In this document: positions 17,951 through 25,611 of the stretch, piece by piece | How positions within the stretch are numbered: the stretch's first letter is position 1 | How the letters are laid out: every line of letters begins with the position of its first letter | From: Rhizobiaceae bacterium | GTDB taxonomy: Bacteria; Pseudomonadota; Alphaproteobacteria; Rhizobiales; Rhizobiaceae | NCBI GenBank assembly: GCA_019635775.1 | Contig: JAHBYU010000008.1 | Coordinates: forward strand, 151,515-215,514 | DNA length: 64,000 nucleotides | Reading direction: 5' to 3' | Notes under the pieces: model-generated | Databases searched by the model: none | What the model was told of the DNA's origin: nothing | What the model saw: only the letters and a program-made list of their open reading frames with translations | Made by a program: the position numbers and the translations under genes

Positions 17951-18858
17951 CAGGCGTTGCCCTTGGACAGCGCAGCATCGACTTCGTTCGCGTGCGGGAT
18001 GGCCGGCTGCGCGCCCTTCTTCAGGCATGCGAGCGACCCTGCGGCGGCTGCGCGGCGAAGCGCCTCGTCCAGTGGAAGGCCGGCTGCCAGCCCGGCGCCG
18101 AAATAGCCGCAGAACGTATCGCCTGCGCCGACAGTGTCGACCGGCGTCACGTCGAGCGCAGGCACCGCGAGTTCATGTTCTGGCGTGGCGGCGATCACCC
18201 CGTCCGCGCCGAGTGTGACGATGATGGTCCGGCCCGTGCGGCCGGCGAAATCCCTCATGCGCGATTTCCTGTCGTCGCCCACCAGTTGCAAGGCGTCGGC
18301 GTATAGATCGAACTCGGTCTCGTTGGCGATGACAAAATCGGCCTCCGGCAGGAGTTTCGCCGCTTCGGCGCGAAAGGGTGCCGTGTTGAGAACGCTTGTG
18401 CCGCCGGCAGCCGCCACGGCCGAGAGCGTTGCCTCGATCGTCGCAAGCGGGATTTCGTGCTGGAGCAGCACAACCTCGTCTTCCGTGAAACGAGCCTTCG
18501 TGAGGTCGCCTGCCAGAACCGTATCGTTTGCGCCGGGTGCGACCACGATGACGTTCTCCCCTTTTTCATCCACGAATATCAACGCTATGCCCGTTGCCGC
18601 CGCAGCTTCCCGCACGCCGGTCAGGTCAACTTTCGCTTCTTTCAGGCAGGCAAGCGCCTCGGATGCGAAGCCGTCCCTGCCGACTGCCCCGATCATGCGG
18701 GTCTGGCCTCCGGCGCGCGCCGCGGCCAGCGCCTGATTGGCACCCTTTCCGCCGGCCGAAGTCGAAAAGCCGCTGCTGCGCAGCGTCTCGCCGGGGCCGG
18801 GCAAGCGGTCCACATTTGCTATCAGGTCGAGATTGATGGAGCCTACGACAGTGATCAA
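17950..18858 (-). CDS. rbsK: Ribokinase (PfkB family)
   Basis: Phosphorylates D-ribose to ribose 5-phosphate. 302 residues with both PfkB signatures: the N-terminal GGKGANQALAAARAGG (about residues 35-50) and the C-terminal DTVGAGDTFCGYFGAGLA (about 245-262), whose Asp is the catalytic base. The opening VVGSINLDLIANVDRLPGPGE is typical of RbsK. It is translationally coupled to the DUF922 gene, with which it shares no obvious pathway. No ribose transporter is adjacent, though the ribose 1-phosphate enzyme deoB occurs earlier in the window. Confidence 0.9.
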   Translation of the reverse strand: MITVVGSINLDLIANVDRLPGPGETLRSSGFSTSAGGKGANQALAAARAGGQTRMIGAVGRDGFASEALACLKEAKVDLTGVREAAAATGIALIFVDEKGENVIVVAPGANDTVLAGDLTKARFTEDEVVLLQHEIPLATIEATLSAVAAAGGTSVLNTAPFRAEAAKLLPEADFVIANETEFDLYADALQLVGDDRKSRMRDFAGRTGRTIIVTLGADGVIAATPEHELAVPALDVTPVDTVGAGDTFCGYFGAGLAAGLPLDEALRRAAAAGSLACLKKGAQPAIPHANEVDAALSKGNA

Positions 18859-18866
18859 GGAAAGCC

Positions 18867-18883
18867 TCCCGGTTTTGCCGGGA
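18867..18883 (-). terminator. Short stem-loop between ada and rbsK
   Basis: TCCCGG and CCGGGA make a 6-bp stem with a 5-base loop, followed on the minus strand by a short pyrimidine stretch. A weak candidate for termination of ada transcription. Confidence 0.35.
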
Positions 18884-18941
18884 AGCTAGACCGTTTCAAA
18901 GCCGGAATGAAGCGTTTCCGTCGGGCGCAGCAAACCAGGCA

Positions 18942-19835
18942 TTACTTGGCAAGTTGCCCTGCCTCCCATCCCAGTATGGCGCGCTTGCGGGTCAAGCCCC
19001 AGTGATACCCCGTAAGGTCGCCCGACTTGCCCAGCGCCCGATGGCAGGGCACAACGAAAGAAAGCGGGTTGGCGCCATTTGCCGCACCCACAGCCCTGCT
19101 GGCGGAAGGCGAACCAATCTCCTGGGCGATCGCGCTGTAGCTGCGGACCCTGCCCATCGGGATGCGAAGAAGCGCCTGCCAGACCCGAACCTGAAAGTCG
19201 GTGCCTATCATCACAACATGGAGAGGCTGTTCGGCGCGCCAGCGCGACGGATCGAAGATGCGCGCTGCGTATGGCCCGGTCGCTCCCATGTCCTCGACGT
19301 AGTCGGCGTTCGGCCAGCGTCCGGACATATCAGAAAAGGCAGCGCGTTCCTCACCGGCATCGCAAAAAGCCAGGCCGGCAAGGCCGCGATCGGTGGCCAT
19401 CACCAGAGCCAGGCCAAACGGCGAGATGTGATAGCCATAGCGTATCGTCAGGCCGCTGCCCCTCGTCTTGTAGTCGCCGGGAGACATGGCCTCGTGGGTA
19501 ACGAAAAGATCGTGAAGGCGGCCGGGACCCGACATGCCAAGTTCGATGGACGCCTCCAGAAGCGGCATTCCATCGTCAAGCATGCGGCGAGCGTGATCAA
19601 GGGTCACGGCCTGCAGGAAAGCCTTCGGCGAAAGACCCGCCCAGCGGGTAAAAAGCTTCTGCAAGGCGGTAGGTGTCAGCCCGACATCCTGCGCCAACGC
19701 CTCCAGCGACGGCTGGTCGCGATAGTCGAGGCTTATCTTCTCGATCACCCGGCGAACCGCCTCGTAGTCGTTACCTTTCGGCGTGATGTCGCGATCGAGA
19801 ACGGCTGCGGGCTTGAGGGGCGAATGGGCGTTCAT
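18942..19835 (-). CDS. ada: Ada-like AraC regulator/O6-methylguanine-DNA methyltransferase
   Basis: A 297-residue fusion of an AraC-type helix-turn-helix domain (about residues 20-125, DYRDQPSLEALAQDVGLTPTALQ) and an O6-alkylguanine transferase domain (about 130-297). The suicide cysteine is in FVVPCHRALGKSGDLTGYHWG. GSPSASRAVGAANGANPLSF is the conserved active-site flank. The N-terminal phosphotriester-repair zinc domain of E. coli Ada (four cysteines, about 80-90 residues) is missing, so methylphosphotriester sensing is unlikely and regulation must differ. Such short Ada proteins are frequent in alphaproteobacteria. Confidence 0.9.
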   Translation of the reverse strand: MNAHSPLKPAAVLDRDITPKGNDYEAVRRVIEKISLDYRDQPSLEALAQDVGLTPTALQKLFTRWAGLSPKAFLQAVTLDHARRMLDDGMPLLEASIELGMSGPGRLHDLFVTHEAMSPGDYKTRGSGLTIRYGYHISPFGLALVMATDRGLAGLAFCDAGEERAAFSDMSGRWPNADYVEDMGATGPYAARIFDPSRWRAEQPLHVVMIGTDFQVRVWQALLRIPMGRVRSYSAIAQEIGSPSASRAVGAANGANPLSFVVPCHRALGKSGDLTGYHWGLTRKRAILGWEAGQLAK

Positions 19836-19904
19836 GGCGGGAATCTCCTTGCCCGCGAATATCGGGCTTGTCGCGTCGGTCCGCCACCCGATTCCTGCGC
19901 GTTC

Positions 19905-20396
19905 CTAGCCCCTTTTTGCCGTTGCCAGCGCACGGGAAAAAGCGCTCGCGAAGCTTTCGCGGTCGTCCGGATTGAGAAAGCTGCCAATCGAGACCGACTG
20001 CCCCTGCCCTTCCACAGCCATCCGCGTGATGCCGATCTCGTCGTGGCGGGCAACGGCGAATTTCGCCCAGAAGGGGTTGAAGTGATGCGCCTCCGACCTG
20101 CCTGACGGCGCGACCTTCCGGATGTCGAGGCTCGTGCGAGAGACCGATACCTCCTCCCGGGCGCGCGCAGCGCGATAATTGAGCTTGAAACACACATAGA
20201 CCAGCAGCACGTCCAGCCCGAAAAAGCCAAAGACGGGCCATGCGCCATGTGACAGGAAGATCAGCCCGGTCACCAGCCACCCGAACAGTAGCGCTCCCAT
20301 CAGGACGGCGAAACCTTTCCGACCGAGGGAACGGTGCGGGGTCAAAAGCGCCTGGAAGAACGGCTCGTCGGCCGAGGCAGCGTTTGTGTCGCTCAT
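19905..20396 (-). CDS. DUF2244 inner-membrane protein
   Basis: 163 residues from the preferred ATG. Two adjacent membrane helices (about residues 30-50 and 55-75, GFAVLMGALLFGWLVTGLIF and PVFGFFGLDVLLVYVCF) form a hairpin, followed by a cytoplasmic beta-rich domain. The pattern matches DUF2244, a family of unknown function found widely in alphaproteobacteria. An ATG 9 bases upstream (20405) is also open. It is divergent from nth with only 22 bases between the start codons, so the two promoters must overlap the opposite coding sequences. Confidence 0.7.
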   Translation of the reverse strand: MSDTNAASADEPFFQALLTPHRSLGRKGFAVLMGALLFGWLVTGLIFLSHGAWPVFGFFGLDVLLVYVCFKLNYRAARAREEVSVSRTSLDIRKVAPSGRSEAHHFNPFWAKFAVARHDEIGITRMAVEGQGQSVSIGSFLNPDDRESFASAFSRALATAKRG

Positions 20397-20418
20397 AGCG
20401 TACAATTATAGAGAGGCC

Positions 20419-21189
20419 ATGGAAAAGCCCAAGCGAAAAACCGCCGCACCCCTGCTGCGCGATGGCTCGAACGACAGGCGACGACCAAGGCCCGCGAGGC
20501 CATATTCGCTCTATACGCCGGCCGAGGTGCACGAGATCTTCCGGCGCTTTTCGGTGCAGCGGCCGGAGCCCAGGGGAGAACTGGACCATGTAAACGCCTT
20601 CACGCTGCTTGTTGCTGTCGTTCTGTCGGCGCAGGCGACCGATGCGGGCGTCAACAAGGCGACAGGTCCGCTCTTCAAGGTCGCGGACACGCCCAGGAAG
20701 ATGCTTGCGCTCGGCGAAGCCAGGGTCGGCGAATACATCCGCACTATCGGCCTGTGGCGCAACAAGGCGAAGAACGTGATCGCGCTTTCGGAAGCGCTTC
20801 TGCGCGATCACCACGGCGAGGTACCCGGCGACCTGGACGAACTCGTCAAGCTGCCCGGCGTGGGGCGAAAGACGGCGAACGTGGTGCTGAACATGGCCTT
20901 CGGCCAACCGACAATGGCGGTCGACACGCATATTTTCCGCATCGGCAACCGGCTCGGGCTTGCGCCGGGCAAGACACCTGAAGAGGTCGAGCAGGGCCTG
21001 ATCCGGATCATTCCGCCGGAATATATGCGCCACGCACATCACCGGCTGATTCTGCATGGGCGCTATGTCTGCAAGGCTCGCAAGCCGGAATGCACGCACT
21101 GCGTCATCGCCGATATCTGCAAGGCCGCCGAAAAGACGTCAGCCATACCGGCCCCGCTGGTTGAGCTCGCGCCAGGCGAAGTGCCCTGA
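20419..21189 (+). CDS. nth: Endonuclease III
   Basis: DNA glycosylase/AP lyase for oxidised pyrimidines. 256 residues. Helix-hairpin-helix with the catalytic Lys: LPGVGRKTANVVLNMAFG (about residues 145-162); the catalytic Asp is in MAVDTHIFRIGNRLG. The iron-sulfur cluster loop is complete, C-x6-C-x2-C-x5-C (CKARKPECTHCVIADIC). The ATG at 20419 has GAGAGG immediately upstream; the frame is open to 20386 but those residues are not family-like. The N-terminus has a basic extension of about 35 residues, usual for rhizobial Nth. Confidence 0.95.
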   Translation: MEKPKRKTAAPLLRDGSNDRRRPRPARPYSLYTPAEVHEIFRRFSVQRPEPRGELDHVNAFTLLVAVVLSAQATDAGVNKATGPLFKVADTPRKMLALGEARVGEYIRTIGLWRNKAKNVIALSEALLRDHHGEVPGDLDELVKLPGVGRKTANVVLNMAFGQPTMAVDTHIFRIGNRLGLAPGKTPEEVEQGLIRIIPPEYMRHAHHRLILHGRYVCKARKPECTHCVIADICKAAEKTSAIPAPLVELAPGEVP

Positions 21190-21195
21190 CCGCGT

Positions 21196-21633
21196 TCAGG
21201 CCCCGATGCCGCGCGCCATGGCGGCGGCGAAGATCAGCACGAATGCCAGAAACAGTACCTCCCCCTTGATCCACGACCGCACCTTTTTCACCTCGTCCTC
21301 CGGTGCGCTTCCGCTCCTGCGCCAGGCGAGGATGCGCATGGTCGGGCGGATGGAGAGCAGGCCGACAATCACGAAGGCGACCATCTTGCCCCAGAACGCA
21401 TGGTTGGAGACATAGTATTCCCAACCCTTGAGACCGAAGATCACCCGGCAGATACCGACCACGATGACCGCCATCGCCACCCCGCCATAGGCGCCGTCGA
21501 TACGTCCGACCAAGGCGAGGTGCGGCCCCGAAAGGCCTGGGCGCACCAGGACCAGTTCGACCGCCAGCAGCCCAGCCAGCGTGAAGACGAGGAAGTGGTG
21601 GAGGATTGCGAGAAGAAGATCGACTATATCCAT
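21196..21633 (-). CDS. DUF2214 family four-helix membrane protein
   Basis: About 145 residues and four predicted membrane helices: residues about 5-25, 45-65, 80-100 and 125-144. The opening LLLAILHHFLVFTLAGLLAVE and the YYVSNHAFWGKMVAF segment match DUF2214 membrane proteins of unknown function. The start at 21633 is chosen because everything upstream in the frame is hydrophilic and unlike the family. It is convergent with nth, with 6 bases between the stop codons. No functional clue beyond membrane location. Confidence 0.72.
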   Translation of the reverse strand: MDIVDLLLAILHHFLVFTLAGLLAVELVLVRPGLSGPHLALVGRIDGAYGGVAMAVIVVGICRVIFGLKGWEYYVSNHAFWGKMVAFVIVGLLSIRPTMRILAWRRSGSAPEDEVKKVRSWIKGEVLFLAFVLIFAAAMARGIGA

Positions 21634-21799
21634 GGTGTCCTCTGGCTTTCGTTCGCTTGAGGTAGCTTCCGTTACATAGAAAATGTCATGACCAACGGCA
21701 CGTCGATAGCTGCCACTTCTTGCCAGACGGCAAACCTCGCCTGGCCCTGGCGCTTCGGCGGGAGAACCTCGACAACCCGCGCTGACACAGGACAAAGAC

Positions 21800-22318
21800 A
21801 TGACTGAACCGTCGGACATAGAAACCGAACGCACGATCCTCAGGCGTCCCGTACTTGAGGACTTCGACAGCTACGCAGCGCTGTGGGCCGATCCCGCGGT
21901 CATGCGCTTCATCGGCGGCAAGGGACGGACGCGAGAGGAAAGCTGGGTGCGGTTCCTGCTGATCACCGGCATGTGGCAGTTGCTCGGTTACGGCCTCTGG
22001 ACAGTGCTCGACCGCACATCCCAGGCGTTTCTTGGCTTGGCCGGCTTCCACGAGATGAAGCGCGACATCACGCCGTCTTTCGAAGGCGTGCCGGAGGCGG
22101 GCTGGATATTGGCCCCGGCCGCTCAGGGCCGAGGACTTGCGACCGAAATGGTCTCGGCCATGCTCGCCTGGTCGCATGATCGTGCCGGCTTCGAGAAGAC
22201 CGTTTGCATTATCGCTCCCGAAAACGGTGCATCGATGGCCGTGGCGCGAAAGTGCGGCGATCGCGAAAAGGCACGAACGACTTACCACGGCGCGCCGACG
22301 ATCCTGCTTGAGCGATAG
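21800..22318 (+). CDS. GNAT family N-acetyltransferase (RimJ/RimL-like)
   Basis: 172 residues with the GNAT fold: ERTILRRPVLEDFDSYAALW at the start, an AGFHEMKRD strand region, and the acetyl-CoA loop PAAQGRGLATEMVSAMLAW (about residues 107-125, Q-x2-G-x-G/A type). IIAPENGASMAVARKCG is the usual C-terminal helix region for RimJ/RimL-type enzymes that modify N-terminal or small-molecule amines. The substrate cannot be predicted. It lies upstream of an ArsR operon, which has its own promoter. Confidence 0.82.
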   Translation: MTEPSDIETERTILRRPVLEDFDSYAALWADPAVMRFIGGKGRTREESWVRFLLITGMWQLLGYGLWTVLDRTSQAFLGLAGFHEMKRDITPSFEGVPEAGWILAPAAQGRGLATEMVSAMLAWSHDRAGFEKTVCIIAPENGASMAVARKCGDREKARTTYHGAPTILLER

Positions 22319-22335
22319 GGCCGCCCCGAAAACAT

Positions 22336-22390
22336 TCAACCAATGGGTTGACTGTTCCAGTATTGTGGTTTTATTTAACCACATGGTTGA
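22336..22390 (+). promoter_or_regulatory. Promoter with paired operators for the ArsR operon
   Basis: TTGACT (22348-22353), 18 bases, TATTTA (22372-22377) form a good promoter ending 5 bases before the ATG at 22383, implying a leaderless mRNA. Two matching 16-bp dyads, TCAACC-N4-GGTTGA (22336-22351) and TTAACC-N4-GGTTGA (22375-22390), overlap the -35 box and the start codon. They look like sites for the encoded ArsR repressor. Confidence 0.65.
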
Positions 22391-22754
22391 ATATCTTGCT
22401 CCGGAACTCGATCCCGTCTTTCACGCACTCGGCGACGCCACACGACGCCGCATGCTGCGTCGGTTGGCAGACGGCGATCTGACGGTCGGCCAGCTTGCCG
22501 AACCTTTCGACATCTCTCTGGCTGCAGCTTCCAAGCACATCAAGGCGCTGGAGACCGCCGGCCTGATCCGGCGCGAGGTCCGGGGTCGGACGCATGTCTG
22601 CAGACTGGAGCCTGGACCGCTTGCCAGCGCACATGAATGGCTCGGCTTCTACGAGCGCTTCTGGACCGGCCGTCTCGATATTCTCGACCGGCTGCTGCGC
22701 GAGGAAGACGAACGCAACCGAAAACCCGAAACCGACGAAGGAGAAGAGCAATGA
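22383..22754 (+). CDS. ArsR family transcriptional regulator
   Basis: A 123-residue winged-helix repressor. FHALGDATRRRMLRRLADGDLTVGQLAEPF and SLAAASKHIKALETAGLIRRE cover the helix-turn-helix and wing (about residues 10-75). The metal-binding CVC motif of arsenic/cadmium sensors is absent, so it belongs to the metal-independent ArsR group that sits next to SRPBCC (AHSA1) genes. There is no ribosome site and the promoter implies a leaderless transcript starting at or near the ATG. Its stop overlaps the next start (ATGA). Probably an autorepressor acting at the two dyads at its own promoter. Confidence 0.88.
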   Translation: MVEYLAPELDPVFHALGDATRRRMLRRLADGDLTVGQLAEPFDISLAAASKHIKALETAGLIRREVRGRTHVCRLEPGPLASAHEWLGFYERFWTGRLDILDRLLREEDERNRKPETDEGEEQ

Positions 22755-23287
22755 ACGACATGAGCAGCCCGGGCGGCTTCGGCGTCCTTACCGAACCCGC
22801 AACACTCACCATAAAGCGCGTCCTGCCGGGTCCGGTCGAGCGAGTCTGGGCCTACCTGACGGAGAGCGATCTTCGCCGCAAATGGCTGGCTGCTGGCAAG
22901 ATGGAACTTGCGGTGGGAGCCCCGTTCGAACTCACCTGGCGCAACGACGAACTGACGAGCACACCCGGTCGACGGCCCGAAAATTTCGCGAAGGAACAGA
23001 GCATGCGCAGCGAGATCACCGAGGTCGACCCGCCCCGGAGACTTTCCTTCACATGGGCCAGCACGGGCGACGTAACCCTGGAACTGGAGCCGTTTGGCAA
23101 TAACAAGACGCTGCTGACCGTTTCCCACCGACGCATCGTCGACCACGGCATGCAACTGGACATCTCGGCCGGCTGGCATGCCCATCTTGACACTCTGATG
23201 GCGCTTTTTAGCGGGGACGAACCGCAAGCATTCTGGGATCGCTGGAGCAGTCTCCGGCAGGAATATGAACGGCGCCTGCCCGCATGA
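22751..23287 (+). CDS. SRPBCC (AHSA1-like) protein 1
   Basis: 178 residues of the START/Bet v1-like SRPBCC fold (Aha1 C-terminal/AHSA1 subgroup), which binds small hydrophobic ligands. Typical pieces: ATLTIKRVLPGPVERVWAYL at the start, LRRKWLAAGKMEL, DPPRRLSFTWASTGDVTLEL and the closing HLDTLMALFSG. The ATG overlaps the ArsR stop by 4 bases, indicating coupled translation. Operons of ArsR plus one or more AHSA1 proteins are common in soil bacteria, but the ligand or reaction is unknown. Confidence 0.85.
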   Translation: MNDMSSPGGFGVLTEPATLTIKRVLPGPVERVWAYLTESDLRRKWLAAGKMELAVGAPFELTWRNDELTSTPGRRPENFAKEQSMRSEITEVDPPRRLSFTWASTGDVTLELEPFGNNKTLLTVSHRRIVDHGMQLDISAGWHAHLDTLMALFSGDEPQAFWDRWSSLRQEYERRLPA

Positions 23288-23325
23288 TGCGCGCGCACCG
23301 ACAAACCCGAAAAATGGAGAGCACA

Positions 23326-23814
23326 ATGACCGAGCAGAACTTTACGACCAGCTTCACCGTGGACCGCACCCCTGAAGAAGTCTTCGCCGCCGTCACCAAT
23401 GTACGGGGATGGTGGTCTGAGAACATCCGCGGAAAAACCGAGAAGGCTGGCGACATCTTCAACTACAGCTTCCGGGACATCCACCGCTGCACGGTGAAGA
23501 TCAAGACATCGATCCCCGGCGAGAAGGTCGTCTGGAACATCATGGACGCCTACTTCAACTTCACCAAAGACCCGGGCGAATGGAAAGGCACACAAGTCAT
23601 CTTCGATATCCGGCCCAAGGACGGGCGGACAGAATTGACGTTTACGCATGACGGGCTCGTGCCGGACCATGAATGCTTTGAAGTCTGCACCGCCGGGTGG
23701 ACGACCTACGTCAATGGCAGCCTGCGCGATCTCATCCTTACGGGTAAGGGTCAGCCTAACGTCGGCGAACCGAGGAACGATACCGAGCGCGCGCTTGCCG
23801 AGGAGACTGCCTGA
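23326..23814 (+). CDS. SRPBCC (AHSA1-like) protein 2
   Basis: About 162 residues, also of the SRPBCC superfamily but divergent from its neighbour: FTTSFTVDRTPEEVFAAVTN, WWSENIRGKTEKAGDIF, VIFDIRPKDGRTELTFTHDGL and WTTYVNGSLRDLI. This pattern resembles the SRPBCC group that often accompanies AHSA1 genes. The ATG at 23326 has GGAGAG 5 bases upstream; an in-frame ATG at 23284 overlaps the previous stop and is an alternative (176 residues). It is the third gene of the ArsR operon. Function unknown. Confidence 0.82.
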   Translation: MTEQNFTTSFTVDRTPEEVFAAVTNVRGWWSENIRGKTEKAGDIFNYSFRDIHRCTVKIKTSIPGEKVVWNIMDAYFNFTKDPGEWKGTQVIFDIRPKDGRTELTFTHDGLVPDHECFEVCTAGWTTYVNGSLRDLILTGKGQPNVGEPRNDTERALAEETA

Positions 23815-23820
23815 CGCCCC

Positions 23821-24444
23821 CTACCCCTCCCGCGTCGCGATCGCGTCGACCAGAACCTTGTTCTGGCGACGGATCGCGGCTCGCAAATCGCCCAGCGTCA
23901 TCGCATCATCTTTGACGAAGTCAGTGAACATCATGTTCATGTTGTTGAAGATGACTTCGCCGGCTGAGCGTATGTCCACGTCCGGCCGCACAAGGCCGAG
24001 CGCCCTCAGCCGCTGCACCAGTTCACAGGTCTGGTCCGCCAGCCCCCGATCGAGCGCCGTATACGTCTTGCCAAAAGGACTGTCGGGCTGCTGCGTCGAG
24101 GTCGCCATCGCCTGCCGCCACATCTCCTTCGACAGATAGATCAGCGAGTGATCGATGTAGATGCCGATCAGCGTATCGATCGCATCGGCTACGTTGGCAG
24201 GCGGCGTTGACACGACGCCACGCCCGGCGTTCAGCACCTCATTGACTTCCATCGACACGATGGCGACGAGAATGTCGCCCTTGTTGCGATAGTAATTGTA
24301 GATCGTGCCGACGGAGACGCCCGCATCGGCCGCGATTGCTTCTATCTTGGCGCCTTCGTAGCCGGACTGGCGAAACAGGGCGGCGCCCGCCTCCAGTATG
24401 CGGCGATGCCGATCGGCCCTCTGTCTCTCGCGCAACCCGCTCAT
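23821..24444 (-). CDS. TetR family transcriptional regulator
   Basis: About 207 residues. N-terminal TetR helix-turn-helix at about 8-55: RRILEAGAALFRQSGYEGAKI and AGVSVGTIYNYYRNKGDIL. The C-terminal ligand domain (about 70-207) resembles those of regulators for amine or hydrocarbon ligands only in general helical character. The ATG at 24444 is preferred over one at 24459, since MSGLRERQRADRHRR is the usual charged lead-in. It is divergent from a polyamine-type ABC operon across an 88-base gap, so it probably represses that operon. Confidence 0.87.
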   Translation of the reverse strand: MSGLRERQRADRHRRILEAGAALFRQSGYEGAKIEAIAADAGVSVGTIYNYYRNKGDILVAIVSMEVNEVLNAGRGVVSTPPANVADAIDTLIGIYIDHSLIYLSKEMWRQAMATSTQQPDSPFGKTYTALDRGLADQTCELVQRLRALGLVRPDVDIRSAGEVIFNNMNMMFTDFVKDDAMTLGDLRAAIRRQNKVLVDAIATREG

Positions 24445-24532
24445 GCTCCGACATTGCACGAATTTTGGAATTGACTCAAGTTTGCAACTGGTTCAGTTTT
24501 TTCCAAACAGCCACAAAGGCAATGGGAGTTTC

Positions 24533-25603
24533 ATGATGAAGTCAGTCCTCAGGACCCATGTCCGCGCGTCGGTCCTCGCGGCAGCAACGCTCGCGCTGGT
24601 GGCCGTATCGCCAGCACTTTCACAAGACCTCAACGCGCTGATCTGGTGTGATCATGCCGACCCTGCGCTGCTTCAGCCTTTCGAGGAGGCCAATGGGGTT
24701 AAGGTCAATGTCAAGGAATTCGAGGGCACCGGCGCTGGCCTCGCGATCGTCGAGCAGTCGCAGCCGGGTGACTGGGATGTCATGGTGATTGATACGATCG
24801 ACATCCCGCGCGGCGTCGCGAAGGGTCTGTTCGCCGCACTCCCCGAAGACCAGTTGCCCATCGCCGATCTTTTCCCTGAAGTGAAGATGGACGCCTCCAC
24901 GGTCGTGGACGGCAAGCGCTACGGCATCACTGAGAAATTCGGATACAACACGATCGGCTTCAACAACACCAAGGTCGATGCCGCCGACATGCAATCAATG
25001 GCGTCTTTGACCGGCGAAAAATACAAGGGCCGTATCGCGATCTACGACTATTACCTGCCGGTGATTGGCATGGCCGCGCTGGCGCTCGGCAAGGAGACCG
25101 CCAAGCTGACCGAAGCCGACCTTCCGGCGATTCGCGACGAACTTATGAAGATGAAGGCCAACGCCAAGCTGGTCGGCGAGGTGACTGCCAGCCAGACGGC
25201 GCTCGCCACCGGCGAAGTGGACATACTGGTTGGCGGCGGCGAATGGGTCACGGCGGGTCTCGCCAAGGAGAACCCTGCGCTCGATTTCTCGATCCCGAAG
25301 GAAGGTGCCGTGCTGTGGTCGCAGGCGCTGGCCATGTTCGAGGCTTCCAGGAACAAGGATCTTGCGCTGAAGTTCATTCAGTACATCATGAGCCCCGAGG
25401 GACAGGCGCGTCTCGCCACCTCGTCTTGCTACTGGGGCATGCCGGCCAGCACCAAGGCCGCGCTGACCGAAGAGGAAAAGAAGACGCTGCGCTTCGACGA
25501 GCAGCCCGGCTTCCTCGCGCGCGCCCAGGCGTATCCAGCGCCTGACGCCGAGCTGGACAAGAAGATGCAGGACATCTGGACAGAAATGCTGCAGGCGCAA
25601 TAA
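24533..25603 (+). CDS. Polyamine-type ABC transporter substrate-binding protein
   Basis: Periplasmic binding protein of the spermidine/putrescine (PotD/PotF) type, 356 residues. Signal peptide at about residues 1-28 (core SVLAAATLALVAVSPALS). The mature part opens DLNALIWCDHADPALLQPFEEANGVKV, the family 1 lobe, and has YGITEKFGYNTIGFNN in the binding cleft. GGGAG lies upstream; two adjacent ATGs (24533, 24536) are possible starts. It is first in an operon with two permeases, an ATPase and a hydrolase. The ligand is probably a polyamine or other organic amine or acid; PotD-family proteins are broad. Confidence 0.88.
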   Translation: MMKSVLRTHVRASVLAAATLALVAVSPALSQDLNALIWCDHADPALLQPFEEANGVKVNVKEFEGTGAGLAIVEQSQPGDWDVMVIDTIDIPRGVAKGLFAALPEDQLPIADLFPEVKMDASTVVDGKRYGITEKFGYNTIGFNNTKVDAADMQSMASLTGEKYKGRIAIYDYYLPVIGMAALALGKETAKLTEADLPAIRDELMKMKANAKLVGEVTASQTALATGEVDILVGGGEWVTAGLAKENPALDFSIPKEGAVLWSQALAMFEASRNKDLALKFIQYIMSPEGQARLATSSCYWGMPASTKAALTEEEKKTLRFDEQPGFLARAQAYPAPDAELDKKMQDIWTEMLQAQ

Positions 25604-25611
25604 TCGGCCCT

